Notes: generated from the letters alone by a model not told the origin. A stretch of 25,670 nt of DNA from Profundicola sp964553105 (GCA_964553105.1 CAZKJO010000036.1:1-25670), one strand, 5' to 3'. Counted from the first letter of the stretch, positions 17,469 to 25,291 are shown. A program made the numbers and translations.

Positions 17469-17498
17469 ATTTAATTGTTTTAACTTATAATTTCTATA

Positions 17499-17520
17499 TT
17501 TAACCATTTTCACGGTTAAA
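17499..17520 (-). promoter_or_regulatory. Second small hairpin in the nusA-infB spacer
   Basis: TTTAACC (17499-17505) / GGTTAAA (17514-17520) can form a 7-bp stem with an 8-base loop, 42 bp after the nusA stop. No T-run follows on the minus strand. It is weak and AT-rich, and is noted because it lies in the same 143-bp spacer as the stronger hairpin at 17443-17468. Confidence 0.22.
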
Positions 17521-17562
17521 GAAAATTTGATTCAAGAGAAATTTCCTAAACTCTTAACCTAC

Positions 17563-18936
17563 TTATTCTTCTTCGGANNNNNNNNNNNNNNNNNNNNNNN
17601 NNNNNNNNNNNNNNNNNNNNNNNNNNNNNNNNNNNNNNNNNNNNNNNNNNNNNNNNNNNNNNNNNNNNNNNNNNNNNGCTGTATTTTTATTCTCATCAGA
17701 CTCGTCGTTAAACTCAGCATTAAGAATTTGAATAACATCTAGAATTGTTTCCTCTTCTAAATCTGTACGGTTAATCAAGTCATTTACATCTTGTTCTAAT
17801 ACAGATTTAGCTGTATCTAAACCAATTTTTCTAAATGCCTCAATTACCCACTCGTCGATTTCATCGCTAAACTCTACAAGTTCAACATCCTCGTCTTGTG
17901 GAATATCTCTAAAGATATCAATTTCTTTGCCTAAAAGTTGAGAAGCTAATCTAACATTGTATCCACCTTTACCAATCGCACGTGAAACCTCTTCTGGTCT
18001 AACGAATACCGCGATGTGATTTTCCTCCTCGTCAATTTCCATTCTAGAAATTTGCGCTGGACTCAAAGCACGTTGTGCCATTAATTGCTCGTTGGTAGTA
18101 TAGTTGATAACGTCTATGTTCTCATTTCTAAGCTCGCGAACGATACTGTGAATTCTAGAACCTTTCATTCCCACACAAGCACCTACTGGGTCTACTCTAT
18201 CATCATAAGACTCCACCGTAACTTTAGCTTTCTCTCCTGGGATTCTAACCACTTTTTTAATGGTAATCAAACCATCAAAAATTTCAGGAATTTCCTGCTC
18301 AAACAATCTTTCTAAGAACATAGGCGATGTTCTAGAAAGCATAATCTGTGGTTTGCTTCCTCTTAAATTTACTTCGTGGATAACCGCTTTAATGGTTTCT
18401 CCTTTTCTGTAGAAATCAGATGGAATTTGTTGATCTTTGGTTAAGACCATTTCATTCTGCTCTTCATCTACAACAATCACATGACCTCTACGAATGTGGT
18501 GAACTTCTCCACTCACAATCTCGCCCACCATGTCTTTAAATTTCTCATAAATATTAGCATTATCATGCTCCATGATTTTACCCACCAAGGTTTGTCTTAA
18601 TGCTAATACAGCTCTTCTTCCTAAGTCGCTGATTAAAACTGACTCGGACACATCCTCACCAACCTCGAAGTCATCCTCGATTTTGCGAGCATCAGTTAAA
18701 GAAATTTCTGCTGTCTCATCTTCAACTTGATCATCTTCCACAACAACTCTATTGTGCCAAATCTCTAAGTCACCTTTGTCTGGATTCACAATAATATCGA
18801 AGTTATCATCAGAACCATATTTCTTCCTCAATACAGTTTTTAATGCTTCTTCAAGAATCGCCATTAAGGTAATTCTATCGATGTTCTTTTCGTCCTTAAA
18901 TTCGGCGAAAGATTCTATGAGTGCATGGTTATCCAT
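17563..18936 (-). CDS. nusA: Transcription termination/antitermination factor NusA (C-terminal tail interrupted by assembly gap)
   Basis: RNA polymerase-associated factor affecting pausing, termination and antitermination. ATG at 18936 starts MDNHALIESFAEFKDEKNID. Residues 1-130: N-terminal polymerase-binding domain (KKYGSDDNFDIIVNPDKGDL). About 136-200: S1 domain (GEIVSGEVHHIRRGHVIVV). About 230-285: KH1 with GMKGSRI near 256. About 305-345: KH2 with IGKGGYNVRLASQL near 321. About 350-410: an acidic tail region. After residue 419 (NDESDENKNT) come 100 N of unknown true length, then SEEE and a TAA at 17563. The post-gap frame is plausible because it continues the acidic tail, but the gap length and final protein length are uncertain. 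It starts 2 bp after rimP stops; infB follows. Confidence 0.95.
   Translation of the reverse strand: MDNHALIESFAEFKDEKNIDRITLMAILEEALKTVLRKKYGSDDNFDIIVNPDKGDLEIWHNRVVVEDDQVEDETAEISLTDARKIEDDFEVGEDVSESVLISDLGRRAVLALRQTLVGKIMEHDNANIYEKFKDMVGEIVSGEVHHIRRGHVIVVDEEQNEMVLTKDQQIPSDFYRKGETIKAVIHEVNLRGSKPQIMLSRTSPMFLERLFEQEIPEIFDGLITIKKVVRIPGEKAKVTVESYDDRVDPVGACVGMKGSRIHSIVRELRNENIDVINYTTNEQLMAQRALSPAQISRMEIDEEENHIAVFVRPEEVSRAIGKGGYNVRLASQLLGKEIDIFRDIPQDEDVELVEFSDEIDEWVIEAFRKIGLDTAKSVLEQDVNDLINRTDLEEETILDVIQILNAEFNDESDENKNTXXXXXXXXXXXXXXXXXXXXXXXXXXXXXXXXXXSEEE
17578..17677. other. Assembly gap, exactly 100 N, in the nusA C-terminal tail
   Basis: A placeholder-length run of N. Unlike the infB gap, I see no shared sequence between the bases before it (ACTTATTCTTCTTCGGA) and after it (GCTGTATTTTTATTCTC), so real sequence is probably missing here. 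Confidence 0.98.
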
Positions 18937-18938
18937 AT

Positions 18939-19400
18939 TTATATGTCTATTTGTATAATTGCTTTTACTATGTTTTCATAAGGAATTTCAACCGATTTTT
19001 GTACGGTATGTTTTCCTTTTCCTACTGGTTTAGGCTCTCTTACCTTCCACTCCAAAGTAACTTTTTCTTCGTCTGCGGAAACTATCGTTCCTTTAGATTC
19101 CCCCTCTTCCGTTTGAATCTTAATTTTTCTACCGATATTCTTCTTAAACTGTCTTGGCTGATCTAAAGATCTCGACAAACCAGGCGAAGAAACCGTTAAG
19201 GAATAATCCTCTACATCTCTATCTAAATTTTGGTCAATATGTCTGCTGATTCTCACTACTTCATCTATAGATAAACCATTATCTCCGTCCACTAAAACCT
19301 CAATTTTATTAGATGGAGAGATAGACCAATCAACCAAAAACAATTCTGGATTTTCGGCGATAGCTTCGTCTATAAGATTCTGTATAACAGCATTTTCCAT
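18939..19400 (-). CDS. rimP: Ribosome maturation factor RimP
   Basis: A 153-residue cytoplasmic factor needed for 30S subunit maturation. Family hallmarks are DGDNGLSIDEVVRISRHIDQ (about 38-57) and YSLTVSSPGLSRSLDQPRQF (about 66-85, with the conserved SSPGLSRPL-like core), followed by the C-terminal SH3-like domain (GRKIKIQ, KGTIVSADEEKVTLEW). The length is normal. ATG at 19400. It is the first gene of the rimP-nusA-infB operon found in most bacteria, with a 2-bp gap to nusA. The transcription start must lie in the short stretch between the hairpin at 19425-19454 and the ATG; TATGTTTT at the 3' side is a weak -7-like match. Confidence 0.96.
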   Translation of the reverse strand: MENAVIQNLIDEAIAENPELFLVDWSISPSNKIEVLVDGDNGLSIDEVVRISRHIDQNLDRDVEDYSLTVSSPGLSRSLDQPRQFKKNIGRKIKIQTEEGESKGTIVSADEEKVTLEWKVREPKPVGKGKHTVQKSVEIPYENIVKAIIQIDI

Positions 19401-19424
19401 TTAAAAACATATTTTATTTAGAAC

Positions 19425-19454
19425 AAAAAAAGAGCCTCGAATCGATGCTCTTTT
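19425..19454 (-). terminator. Rho-independent terminator of the Omp28-like lipoprotein gene
   Basis: Stem AAAAGAGC (19428-19435) / GCTCTTTT (19447-19454) with an 11-base loop, continuing on the minus strand as a run of T (plus-strand A from 19425). It sits 70 bp after the stop at 19524 and ends 24 bp before rimP, insulating the two units. Confidence 0.8.
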
Positions 19455-19523
19455 AGTGATTTTATTCCCTAAAAACAGTGCAAATATATGAAAATATAGT
19501 GGAACAGTGAAATTATATAGCTT

Positions 19524-20621
19524 TTAATCAAAATCTACATCTTCCCCTATCTCAGCAAATTGCACGTTTATAACCTCGTTATTTTCATTCCCCATCACAA
19601 AGGCAACTAAACTTAGATTGTCTCGGTTTTCAATATTTGATGGTAAATTAACATCAAAGTTTCTTGTATATAATGAATTGGTTGAAATTTCTGAGGCAGG
19701 AATTTCATCTCCAAATACATCTGTGTATACCTTCTGCAACACATGGTTATGCTCAAAATTAGCAATATTTTGTGGATAATTACTATACTCACAAGCAGGA
19801 TCTCCTGTTCCCGCGAAATAGTTCACCTGATTATAAATCAATCCGTCTTCTAATAAGTAAACCACCAACTTAGCATTTGGAATCTCATCTACTACAAAAC
19901 CAACCTTAACTTGAAACTGTAGATTGTTTCCGTTTAATTGTGAATTGATAGCCAATCCCAATGGAGCAGGTTGATCTAGGTATGGTTGAATTAAATCGTG
20001 ATAATAAGCTTCTTGAGTACCGCAATAATCGATTACATAATTCTCAACATATAATTGAAGTGGATTGATTCTCTGAATTTGAGCTTTTGGCAAACCTGTC
20101 GTTTCATATTCCGCTTGTAATTGAGCTTGGAATTCGAATTGATATGGATCGTCGTCACAATGAATTGCCACAGGAATCACATTAGAACTATAATTCACAA
20201 AATGGTTTAAAACATTATTCATTCCTGGGCAGTACCCACACCAAGTTCCTGTATAATCTTCTACTAAAACTTTTTTGGTGTAAGTATCAGGAATTACTAC
20301 TTCTTCTAAACTCTTAAAAGTAATAGTTGACGATGTATGACCATTCCATGTTGCGTAAACTTGATTTTCTTCATTTACTTCTGTTGGCACAAAACTACTG
20401 CCTTCAATTTGTTCTCCATTTACAAAAATATCTGCTGTAGACGTAACATTTCCATTGTTTTGGGAAACAACTGTAAAGTTGATTGTCTCGCCCAAATAGA
20501 CTTGTTGTTTGTTGGCTGAGATTGTTAATGTATCTGGCACAATTTCCTCTTCAGTCCCACAAGAGAACATAAGTAGAGCAATTGCCATAAATGATAAAAA
20601 TTGAAGCAAGTTTCGTAGCAT
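19524..20621 (-). CDS. Omp28-related lipoprotein with thioredoxin-like CGYC domain
   Basis: A 365-residue predicted outer-membrane lipoprotein. The ATG at 20621 (MLRNLLQFLSFMAIALLMFS, then lipid Cys C21) is chosen over a start at 20759 that would add 46 unrelated residues. GTEEE after the cysteine resembles a flavobacterial surface-export signal. Residues about 30-108 look like an Ig-like beta domain. From about 115 comes a thioredoxin-like Omp28 domain: VLVEDYTGTWCGYCPG with C128/C131, and TTGLPKAQI giving the expected cis-proline (P178). A C-terminal beta-rich part contains further cysteines (C155, C200, C277). A redox or structural role at the outer membrane is inferred; Omp28 proteins are poorly characterised. 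It is transcribed divergently from the tlpA-like gene, with only 56 bp between the starts. Confidence 0.87.
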   Translation of the reverse strand: MLRNLLQFLSFMAIALLMFSCGTEEEIVPDTLTISANKQQVYLGETINFTVVSQNNGNVTSTADIFVNGEQIEGSSFVPTEVNEENQVYATWNGHTSSTITFKSLEEVVIPDTYTKKVLVEDYTGTWCGYCPGMNNVLNHFVNYSSNVIPVAIHCDDDPYQFEFQAQLQAEYETTGLPKAQIQRINPLQLYVENYVIDYCGTQEAYYHDLIQPYLDQPAPLGLAINSQLNGNNLQFQVKVGFVVDEIPNAKLVVYLLEDGLIYNQVNYFAGTGDPACEYSNYPQNIANFEHNHVLQKVYTDVFGDEIPASEISTNSLYTRNFDVNLPSNIENRDNLSLVAFVMGNENNEVINVQFAEIGEDVDFD

Positions 20622-20642
20622 AATTAAAAGTTTGAAGTAATA

Positions 20643-20673
20643 TTTGCGAAAATAATACTTTACTTTATCTTTA
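20643..20673 (+). promoter_or_regulatory. Candidate promoter of the TlpA-like/DUF6029/Omp28 operon
   Basis: TTTG (20643-20646), a 19-bp spacer and TATCTTTA (20666-20673) closely match the Bacteroidota -33/-7 consensus (TTTG, TAnnTTTG with the last base changed). Only CGCA lies between the -7 box and the ATG at 20678, which predicts a leaderless or near-leaderless mRNA. It lies in the 56-bp divergent spacer shared with the Omp28-like lipoprotein gene. Confidence 0.45.
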
Positions 20674-20677
20674 CGCA

Positions 20678-21172
20678 ATGAAAAAATCAAAATTTTATCT
20701 TTTAACGTTCTTTCTTTTAGGACTGTTTTTCGCTCATGCCCAAGAAACTGACTTACCATCTATTTCTTTACAGGATATGAATGGTGATTTAATTAATGTT
20801 CAATCTTTAGCCAATGAAGATAAGCCTGTTGTACTAGCATTTTGGGCTACTTGGTGTATGCCTTGTATTCAGGAGCTTAATGCCATTGCAGATGTGTACG
20901 ATGATTGGCAAGACGAAACTGGCGTTAAAATTTATGCTGTTTCGGTTGATGACTCAAAAACTGTTGGTCGTGTAAATCCAATGGTTAATGGAAAAGGATG
21001 GGAATATGAGGTATTATTTGATACCAACAACGATCTTAAAAGAAGCTTAAACATTCCTATGGTTCCACATGTTGTTTTATTAAACAAAGGAGAAGTTGTT
21101 TACAGACATGCTGGATATCAGCCAGGTTCAGAGTTTCAACTATATGAAGAAATATTAAAAATTCAAGAATAA
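20678..21172 (+). CDS. TlpA-like periplasmic thiol-disulfide oxidoreductase
   Basis: A 164-residue thioredoxin-fold protein exported by a signal peptide (about 1-21, ending AHA). The redoxin domain starts ETDLPSISLQDMNGD. The active site is AFWATWCMPC (C60, C63), and the cis-proline loop is IPMVPHVVLL (P130). These two are the only cysteines. The compact TlpA/ResA-like build suggests a periplasmic reductase, but CMPC differs from the usual TlpA CxPC pairs and the partner is unknown. It is first in a three-gene plus-strand operon, 27 bp before the next gene. The downstream barrel and Omp28-like proteins are candidate partners. Confidence 0.93.
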   Translation: MKKSKFYLLTFFLLGLFFAHAQETDLPSISLQDMNGDLINVQSLANEDKPVVLAFWATWCMPCIQELNAIADVYDDWQDETGVKIYAVSVDDSKTVGRVNPMVNGKGWEYEVLFDTNNDLKRSLNIPMVPHVVLLNKGEVVYRHAGYQPGSEFQLYEEILKIQE

Positions 21173-21199
21173 TAAATATTCAATTGAAGTAAATTATTT

Positions 21200-22855
21200 A
21201 TGAAAAAACTTTACATATTACTTTCTTGCATAGGAAGTAGTTTTTTATTTTCACAGGAAATAAATTTAGGTAACTTCTCGGGGAGTATTGAATCAAACTC
21301 TCAATGGTACCAAGACGATGAGGATTTAGGTTTTGATGCTGGAGAACAAAGATTTAGAAGCAACAATTACTTTAAATTAGACTATACACAAGGTAAAATT
21401 TCAGCAGGTCTGCAATACGAAGCCTACTTACCTACTTCTTTATTAGGTTACTCAGATAAATTAGAGGATAACGGTATCGCAACTTATTACGCACGGTACA
21501 AAGGTGATAAACTAGACGTTACAGCAGGTAATTTCTACGACCAATTTGGTAGTGGACTTATTTATCGCAGCTGGGAAGACCGCCAATTAGGGGTAAACAA
21601 CTCACTTCGTGGAGTTAGAGTTGGCTATACTCCTAACAATCACACTACGATTAAAGGTATTTTAGGAAAACAAAGACGTGGATTTGAGGCAACGGAAGCT
21701 TCTATTCATGGTGTGGATGCGGAAACCAACATTTTAAAAGCATTTGACAAGAGCGCAACATCTACCTTGAACTTAGGTCTTAGTTATGTTGGAAAACATG
21801 AAGAATATGTAGGTTCAAACGAAGTTGTTCCTAGCAATGTTTCTAACTATGGAGCAAGATTAAATTATTATGGAAGATCTGGTTTCTATGGAGGTGCAGA
21901 ATACGTATTAAAAGGAGAAGATGTATTAGTTCAGAATGGAAATATTTCTAACAAATTATTTGATGGAAATGCTTTCTTATTTAATCTTGGATATTCTAAG
22001 CGAGGATTTGGTATCAATTCTACATTTAGAAGAATGGAAAATATGGGAATGTTCTCACAAAGATCTTTATCTGACCCTTCTTCAAATCAATTTAATGAAG
22101 GAAACTTGAACTATATTCCTGCTTTAACCAAGCAACACGATTATTTACTGACCAATATTTATGTTTATCAAGCTCAACCAAACTTAAGCTTTCTAAATCA
22201 ACAGATTGGAGAGATTGGTGGACAATTAGATATTTATTACAACTTTGCTAAAGGAACGGCTTTAGGTGGAAAATACGGAACTAAATTAGCTATAAATGGT
22301 TCTTATTGGAACGGTATTAATGCTGAATTTGACAATGGTAGTTATGAGGCTGGATTCTTTGATTTTGGAAAGAAATTTTTCCATGATGTAAACTTTGAAG
22401 TTTCTAAAAAATGGAGTCCGAAATTCTCTTCTATTTTCACTTACATGCATGCTTATTATGACAAAGGAATTGTGGAGGGAGGAAACTATAACCACATTAT
22501 TTCTAATGTAGTGGTGGGTGATTTCTTATATAAAATTACCAACAAAAATTCTCTGAGAGCAGAATTACAGCATTTACAATCCAAAAGAGATAAAAAGAAT
22601 TGGGCGGCAGCAGTTTTAGAATATAGCCATAACTATAAGTGGGGATTCTATGTGTCTGACATGTACAATTACGGGAACGATAATCCAGATAAGAGATTCC
22701 ACTACTATAGCGTAGGAGGAAGCTATACACAAAACACAACGAGACTACAGTTGAACTACGGTAGACAAAGAGGTGGACTAATCTGTGTTGGAGGTGTATG
22801 TCGTTATGTTCCAGAGAACAATGGATTCACATTGAATTTACAACATTCATTCTAA
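21200..22855 (+). CDS. Outer-membrane beta-barrel protein, probably DUF6029 family
   Basis: A 551-residue protein with signal peptide about 1-18 (ending FLFSQ). Repeated amphipathic beta-strands run along its whole length (YFKLDYTQGKISAGLQYEAY, ATYYARYKGDKLDVTAGNFY, LQLNYGRQRGG), and it ends in NLQHSF, a Phe-terminated strand suited to BAM insertion. I recognise it as the Bacteroidota DUF6029-type protein; that name is from memory and should be checked by profile search. In the mature protein the only cysteines are C529 and C534 (LICVGGVCRYV), just before the last strand, so a disulfide loop at one barrel face is plausible. Lying between a TlpA-like and an Omp28-like gene with 27-28 bp gaps, it may be a redox client or partner. 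Transport function unknown. Confidence 0.78.
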   Translation: MKKLYILLSCIGSSFLFSQEINLGNFSGSIESNSQWYQDDEDLGFDAGEQRFRSNNYFKLDYTQGKISAGLQYEAYLPTSLLGYSDKLEDNGIATYYARYKGDKLDVTAGNFYDQFGSGLIYRSWEDRQLGVNNSLRGVRVGYTPNNHTTIKGILGKQRRGFEATEASIHGVDAETNILKAFDKSATSTLNLGLSYVGKHEEYVGSNEVVPSNVSNYGARLNYYGRSGFYGGAEYVLKGEDVLVQNGNISNKLFDGNAFLFNLGYSKRGFGINSTFRRMENMGMFSQRSLSDPSSNQFNEGNLNYIPALTKQHDYLLTNIYVYQAQPNLSFLNQQIGEIGGQLDIYYNFAKGTALGGKYGTKLAINGSYWNGINAEFDNGSYEAGFFDFGKKFFHDVNFEVSKKWSPKFSSIFTYMHAYYDKGIVEGGNYNHIISNVVVGDFLYKITNKNSLRAELQHLQSKRDKKNWAAAVLEYSHNYKWGFYVSDMYNYGNDNPDKRFHYYSVGGSYTQNTTRLQLNYGRQRGGLICVGGVCRYVPENNGFTLNLQHSF

Positions 22856-22883
22856 ATAAATTAAGAACTTTTAAAAATTAAAT

Positions 22884-24761
22884 ATGAAAAAGACTTTTAC
22901 TAGCCTATTGATGGTTTTTGCGGCCTCAGTAGCATTAAATGCGCAAACTTATTTCTCCAACAATTTTGATGGAGAAAATCCAGCTCCAGGTTGGGTTCAA
23001 TTCAATAACGGTGTTGGACTAAACCAAAGCTGGGCTCTTTACACCACGTATCACTCTGCTCCTTATGCAGCTGGGGTTCAATACGAAGCTGTTGCCTCAG
23101 GATTATTAGCAGAGGATTACTTTGCAACTCCATTAATTGACTTAACAGAGGCTACTTCACCGAGGTTAAGCTTTATGGCATTACAAGGTTATGAGCAAGA
23201 ATATGGTTCTACTTATCATGTTTTGGTTTCTACCACAGAACAAAACTCTATTGATGCATATACAGAAGTAGCTAGCTGGACCGAAACCACCCTAGGAGGA
23301 ATAGAAGATTGGGAAATGAAACTTGTAGATCTTTCTGAGTATGCTGGTCAGCAGATTTATATTGCATTTATGATGTCAAATAATGACGGAGATTACTTTT
23401 TAATTGATGATATAGTTGTAGAAGAATCTTTAGAAAATAATGCAACATTATTAGACGCTCCCGTTACAAGATATTTGGAAATGAACCAAGATGTTTCTCT
23501 TGATTTTGTAGTAAGAAACTCTGGATCTAACGCCATTACATCATTAGAATTAACTTGGAACGATGGTACTGAGCACTCTACAGTTATTAACGATTTAAAC
23601 ATCGGAACTGCTGAAACAGCTACAATTACTCATCCAGATGTACTAAACTATAGCACAGTTGGGCAGCAGAGTATTGTTGCTTCTGTTACTCAAGTAAACG
23701 GTGGAGCAGATAGTAACCCAGAAGATAACACATTGTCAGCTACTGTGAATGTTATTTCACAAGATGGTGGAAAGAAAGTTGTGTTTGAAGAAGGTACTGG
23801 TACATGGTGTGGATGGTGCCCAAGAGGTATGGTAGCTATGGAATACATGCAAGAAACTTATCCAGATTCATTCATTGGAATTGCGGTTCACAATGGTGAT
23901 CCAATGCAGGATGCAGCCTACAATTCCGGAGCTGCTTTCACAGGTTTCCCTGGAATGAATGTCGACAGAAAAGCCCTTGGCGCTGATGTGAGTCAAGAAA
24001 CAATGGTGAGCTATTTAAATGACTATACAGAACCAACTCCCGTTGCTGTGAATGGTACTGCGAGTCTTAATGGTAGAGAGGTTACTTTTGATGTTACTTC
24101 TACTTTCTATTCTAACTTTAGCGATGCCAACTTCAGAATGGGCGTAATCGTAGTTGAAGATGGTGTTACTGGAACAACTGCAGGTTATAGACAAGCTAAT
24201 TACTACGCTGGTGGTGCTGCTGGACCTATGGGTGGATATGAGAATATGGCAAACCCAGTTCCTGCTGACCAAATGGTTTATGATCACGTTGGTAGAGCTC
24301 TATTAGGTGGATATAACGGACAAGAGGGCTCTGTTCCGAGCACATTAACAGATGGGCAGTCAGCATCTTATACGTTTAACTACACTGTTCCTGCTACTTA
24401 TAACATGGACAACATGCACGGAGTTGCTGTGATTATTGATCAAAATACAGGTGAAATCGTAAATGCGAACATCATCCCAATCAGCACTTTAGGTGTGAAT
24501 GATGCCGTAGTTGATGCAAATGCTTTTGCAGTATATCCTAACCCAGCTTCTAGTCATGTTAACTTGAATTTAGCGGAAGCAGGTAAGTATAATGTAACTA
24601 TCTACAATACGGCAGGACAAGAAGTACTTTCACACAAAGTAAATGCTTCTGCAAGTCGTTCGAATGTAAGTTTACCGGTTAATCAGTTAAAGCCTGGTGT
24701 TTATATCATCACTGCTTCTACAGATGGAAAATCTTATAGCAAAAAACTAATTATTAAATAA
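22884..24761 (+). CDS. T9SS-sorted Omp28-related protein with thioredoxin-like CGWC domain
   Basis: A 625-residue multidomain secreted protein. Signal peptide about 1-20 (ending LNA). About 22-180: jelly-roll-like choice-of-anchor domain (YFSNNFDGENPAPGWVQFN, DYFLIDDIVVEE). About 190-290: CARDB-like beta-sandwich (VSLDFVVRNSGSNAITSLEL). About 297-380: Omp28/thioredoxin-like domain with GTGTWCGWCPRG (C309, C312) and cis-proline-type FTGFPGMNVD. About 385-535: beta-rich domain. About 548-625: type IX secretion C-terminal sorting domain (FAVYPNPASSHVNLNL, GVYIITASTDGKSYSKKLII). It is therefore predicted to cross the outer membrane by T9SS and be cell-anchored or released. C309 and C312 are its only cysteines. 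Last gene of the operon, followed by a strong terminator. Confidence 0.9.
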   Translation: MKKTFTSLLMVFAASVALNAQTYFSNNFDGENPAPGWVQFNNGVGLNQSWALYTTYHSAPYAAGVQYEAVASGLLAEDYFATPLIDLTEATSPRLSFMALQGYEQEYGSTYHVLVSTTEQNSIDAYTEVASWTETTLGGIEDWEMKLVDLSEYAGQQIYIAFMMSNNDGDYFLIDDIVVEESLENNATLLDAPVTRYLEMNQDVSLDFVVRNSGSNAITSLELTWNDGTEHSTVINDLNIGTAETATITHPDVLNYSTVGQQSIVASVTQVNGGADSNPEDNTLSATVNVISQDGGKKVVFEEGTGTWCGWCPRGMVAMEYMQETYPDSFIGIAVHNGDPMQDAAYNSGAAFTGFPGMNVDRKALGADVSQETMVSYLNDYTEPTPVAVNGTASLNGREVTFDVTSTFYSNFSDANFRMGVIVVEDGVTGTTAGYRQANYYAGGAAGPMGGYENMANPVPADQMVYDHVGRALLGGYNGQEGSVPSTLTDGQSASYTFNYTVPATYNMDNMHGVAVIIDQNTGEIVNANIIPISTLGVNDAVVDANAFAVYPNPASSHVNLNLAEAGKYNVTIYNTAGQEVLSHKVNASASRSNVSLPVNQLKPGVYIITASTDGKSYSKKLIIK

Positions 24762-24780
24762 ATTAGTTTGTTTTTAAACA

Positions 24781-24818
24781 AAAGCAGGATTTCTTTTTTA
24801 AGGAATCCTGCTTTTTTT
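24781..24818 (+). terminator. Rho-independent terminator of the TlpA-like/DUF6029/Omp28 operon
   Basis: Stem AAAGCAGGATT (24781-24791) / AATCCTGCTTT (24804-24814), followed by a T-run on the plus strand, 19 bp after the stop of the T9SS-sorted Omp28-like gene. Confidence 0.93.
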
Positions 24819-25193
24819 GTTTATATAAAAATCTATTTTATGCAATTTAAAAATAGCTGTACATAAAGTTATGATTCAAAGGATCCTTTTTATAATAAAT
24901 ATTACAAAAACAATATATCGTCCAAAATTCATTGCGTTTTTAAAGCGATTTAAGCAAACTTCTCATCCGCGCATATATGTTTCCGTGTTTCATGATAAAT
25001 AAAACCACTAGGGCGCTGATTTCAACGAAAAGAGGCAACGTAACCTTTTTAAAGGAATTAATAACCTCAAAGCTTAAGTTCTTATAAAAAAATGAAGGAT
25101 TCTACTATTTTCTAGCAGAATTTTGGAAACTAGGAAATATCTTTAAAATCGAAAGTTGTATTTAAGTATTCAGCACAAATAAGCTAACAAATC
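24819..25193. other. Intergenic stretch with no recognisable intact gene
   Basis: About 375 bp between two terminators with no ORF of normal size and start. The only coding-like signal is the minus-strand frame at 24940-25101, listed separately. On the minus strand just after it, an 18-codon frame (MNFGRYIVFVIFIIKRIL) is also open, but very short. No tRNA-like fold, repeat array or insertion-sequence end was seen. The higher-GC patch around 24960-25050 stands out from its AT-rich surroundings. Confidence 0.5.
24940..25101 (-). pseudogene. Possible gene remnant or small membrane-protein ORF
   Basis: On the minus strand this frame is open for 53 codons from two consecutive TAG stops (25107-25102) to TAA (24942-24940). 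The translation looks protein-like: YKNLSFEVINSFKKV, then a hydrophobic stretch TLPLFVEISALVVLFIM, then a basic tail KHGNIYARMRSLLKSL. No ATG lies near its upstream end. A TTG within it, preceded by TAAAAAGG, could start a 32-residue one-helix protein. It could be the 3' relic of a larger membrane-associated gene, a small membrane protein, or chance. No family was recognised. Confidence 0.25.
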
Positions 25194-25223
25194 AAAAAAC
25201 CACTGCACATCGTTCAGTGGTTT
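25194..25223 (-). terminator. Rho-independent terminator of the thioredoxin-like gene at the right edge
   Basis: Stem AAACCACTG (25197-25205) / CAGTGGTTT (25215-25223) with a 9-base loop, followed on the minus strand by a run of six T (plus-strand A at 25194-25199). It lies 68 bp after the stop at 25292. Confidence 0.85.
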
Positions 25224-25291
25224 ATTATTATTATTCTCAATTTTCTCGATTTAAATATAAAAATACTCAACTTTTATAACATCTTATTTCA

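Noticed and set aside
20622..20759. A 46-residue N-terminal extension of the Omp28-like lipoprotein, overlapping the tlpA-like gene
   Set aside because: It would bury the lipoprotein signal inside the protein and overlap the divergent gene; the ATG at 20621 gives a clean lipobox.
24960..25050. A structured non-coding RNA in the higher-GC patch
   Set aside because: No convincing long-range pairing or known RNA signature was found; the patch is better explained by the open minus-strand frame.
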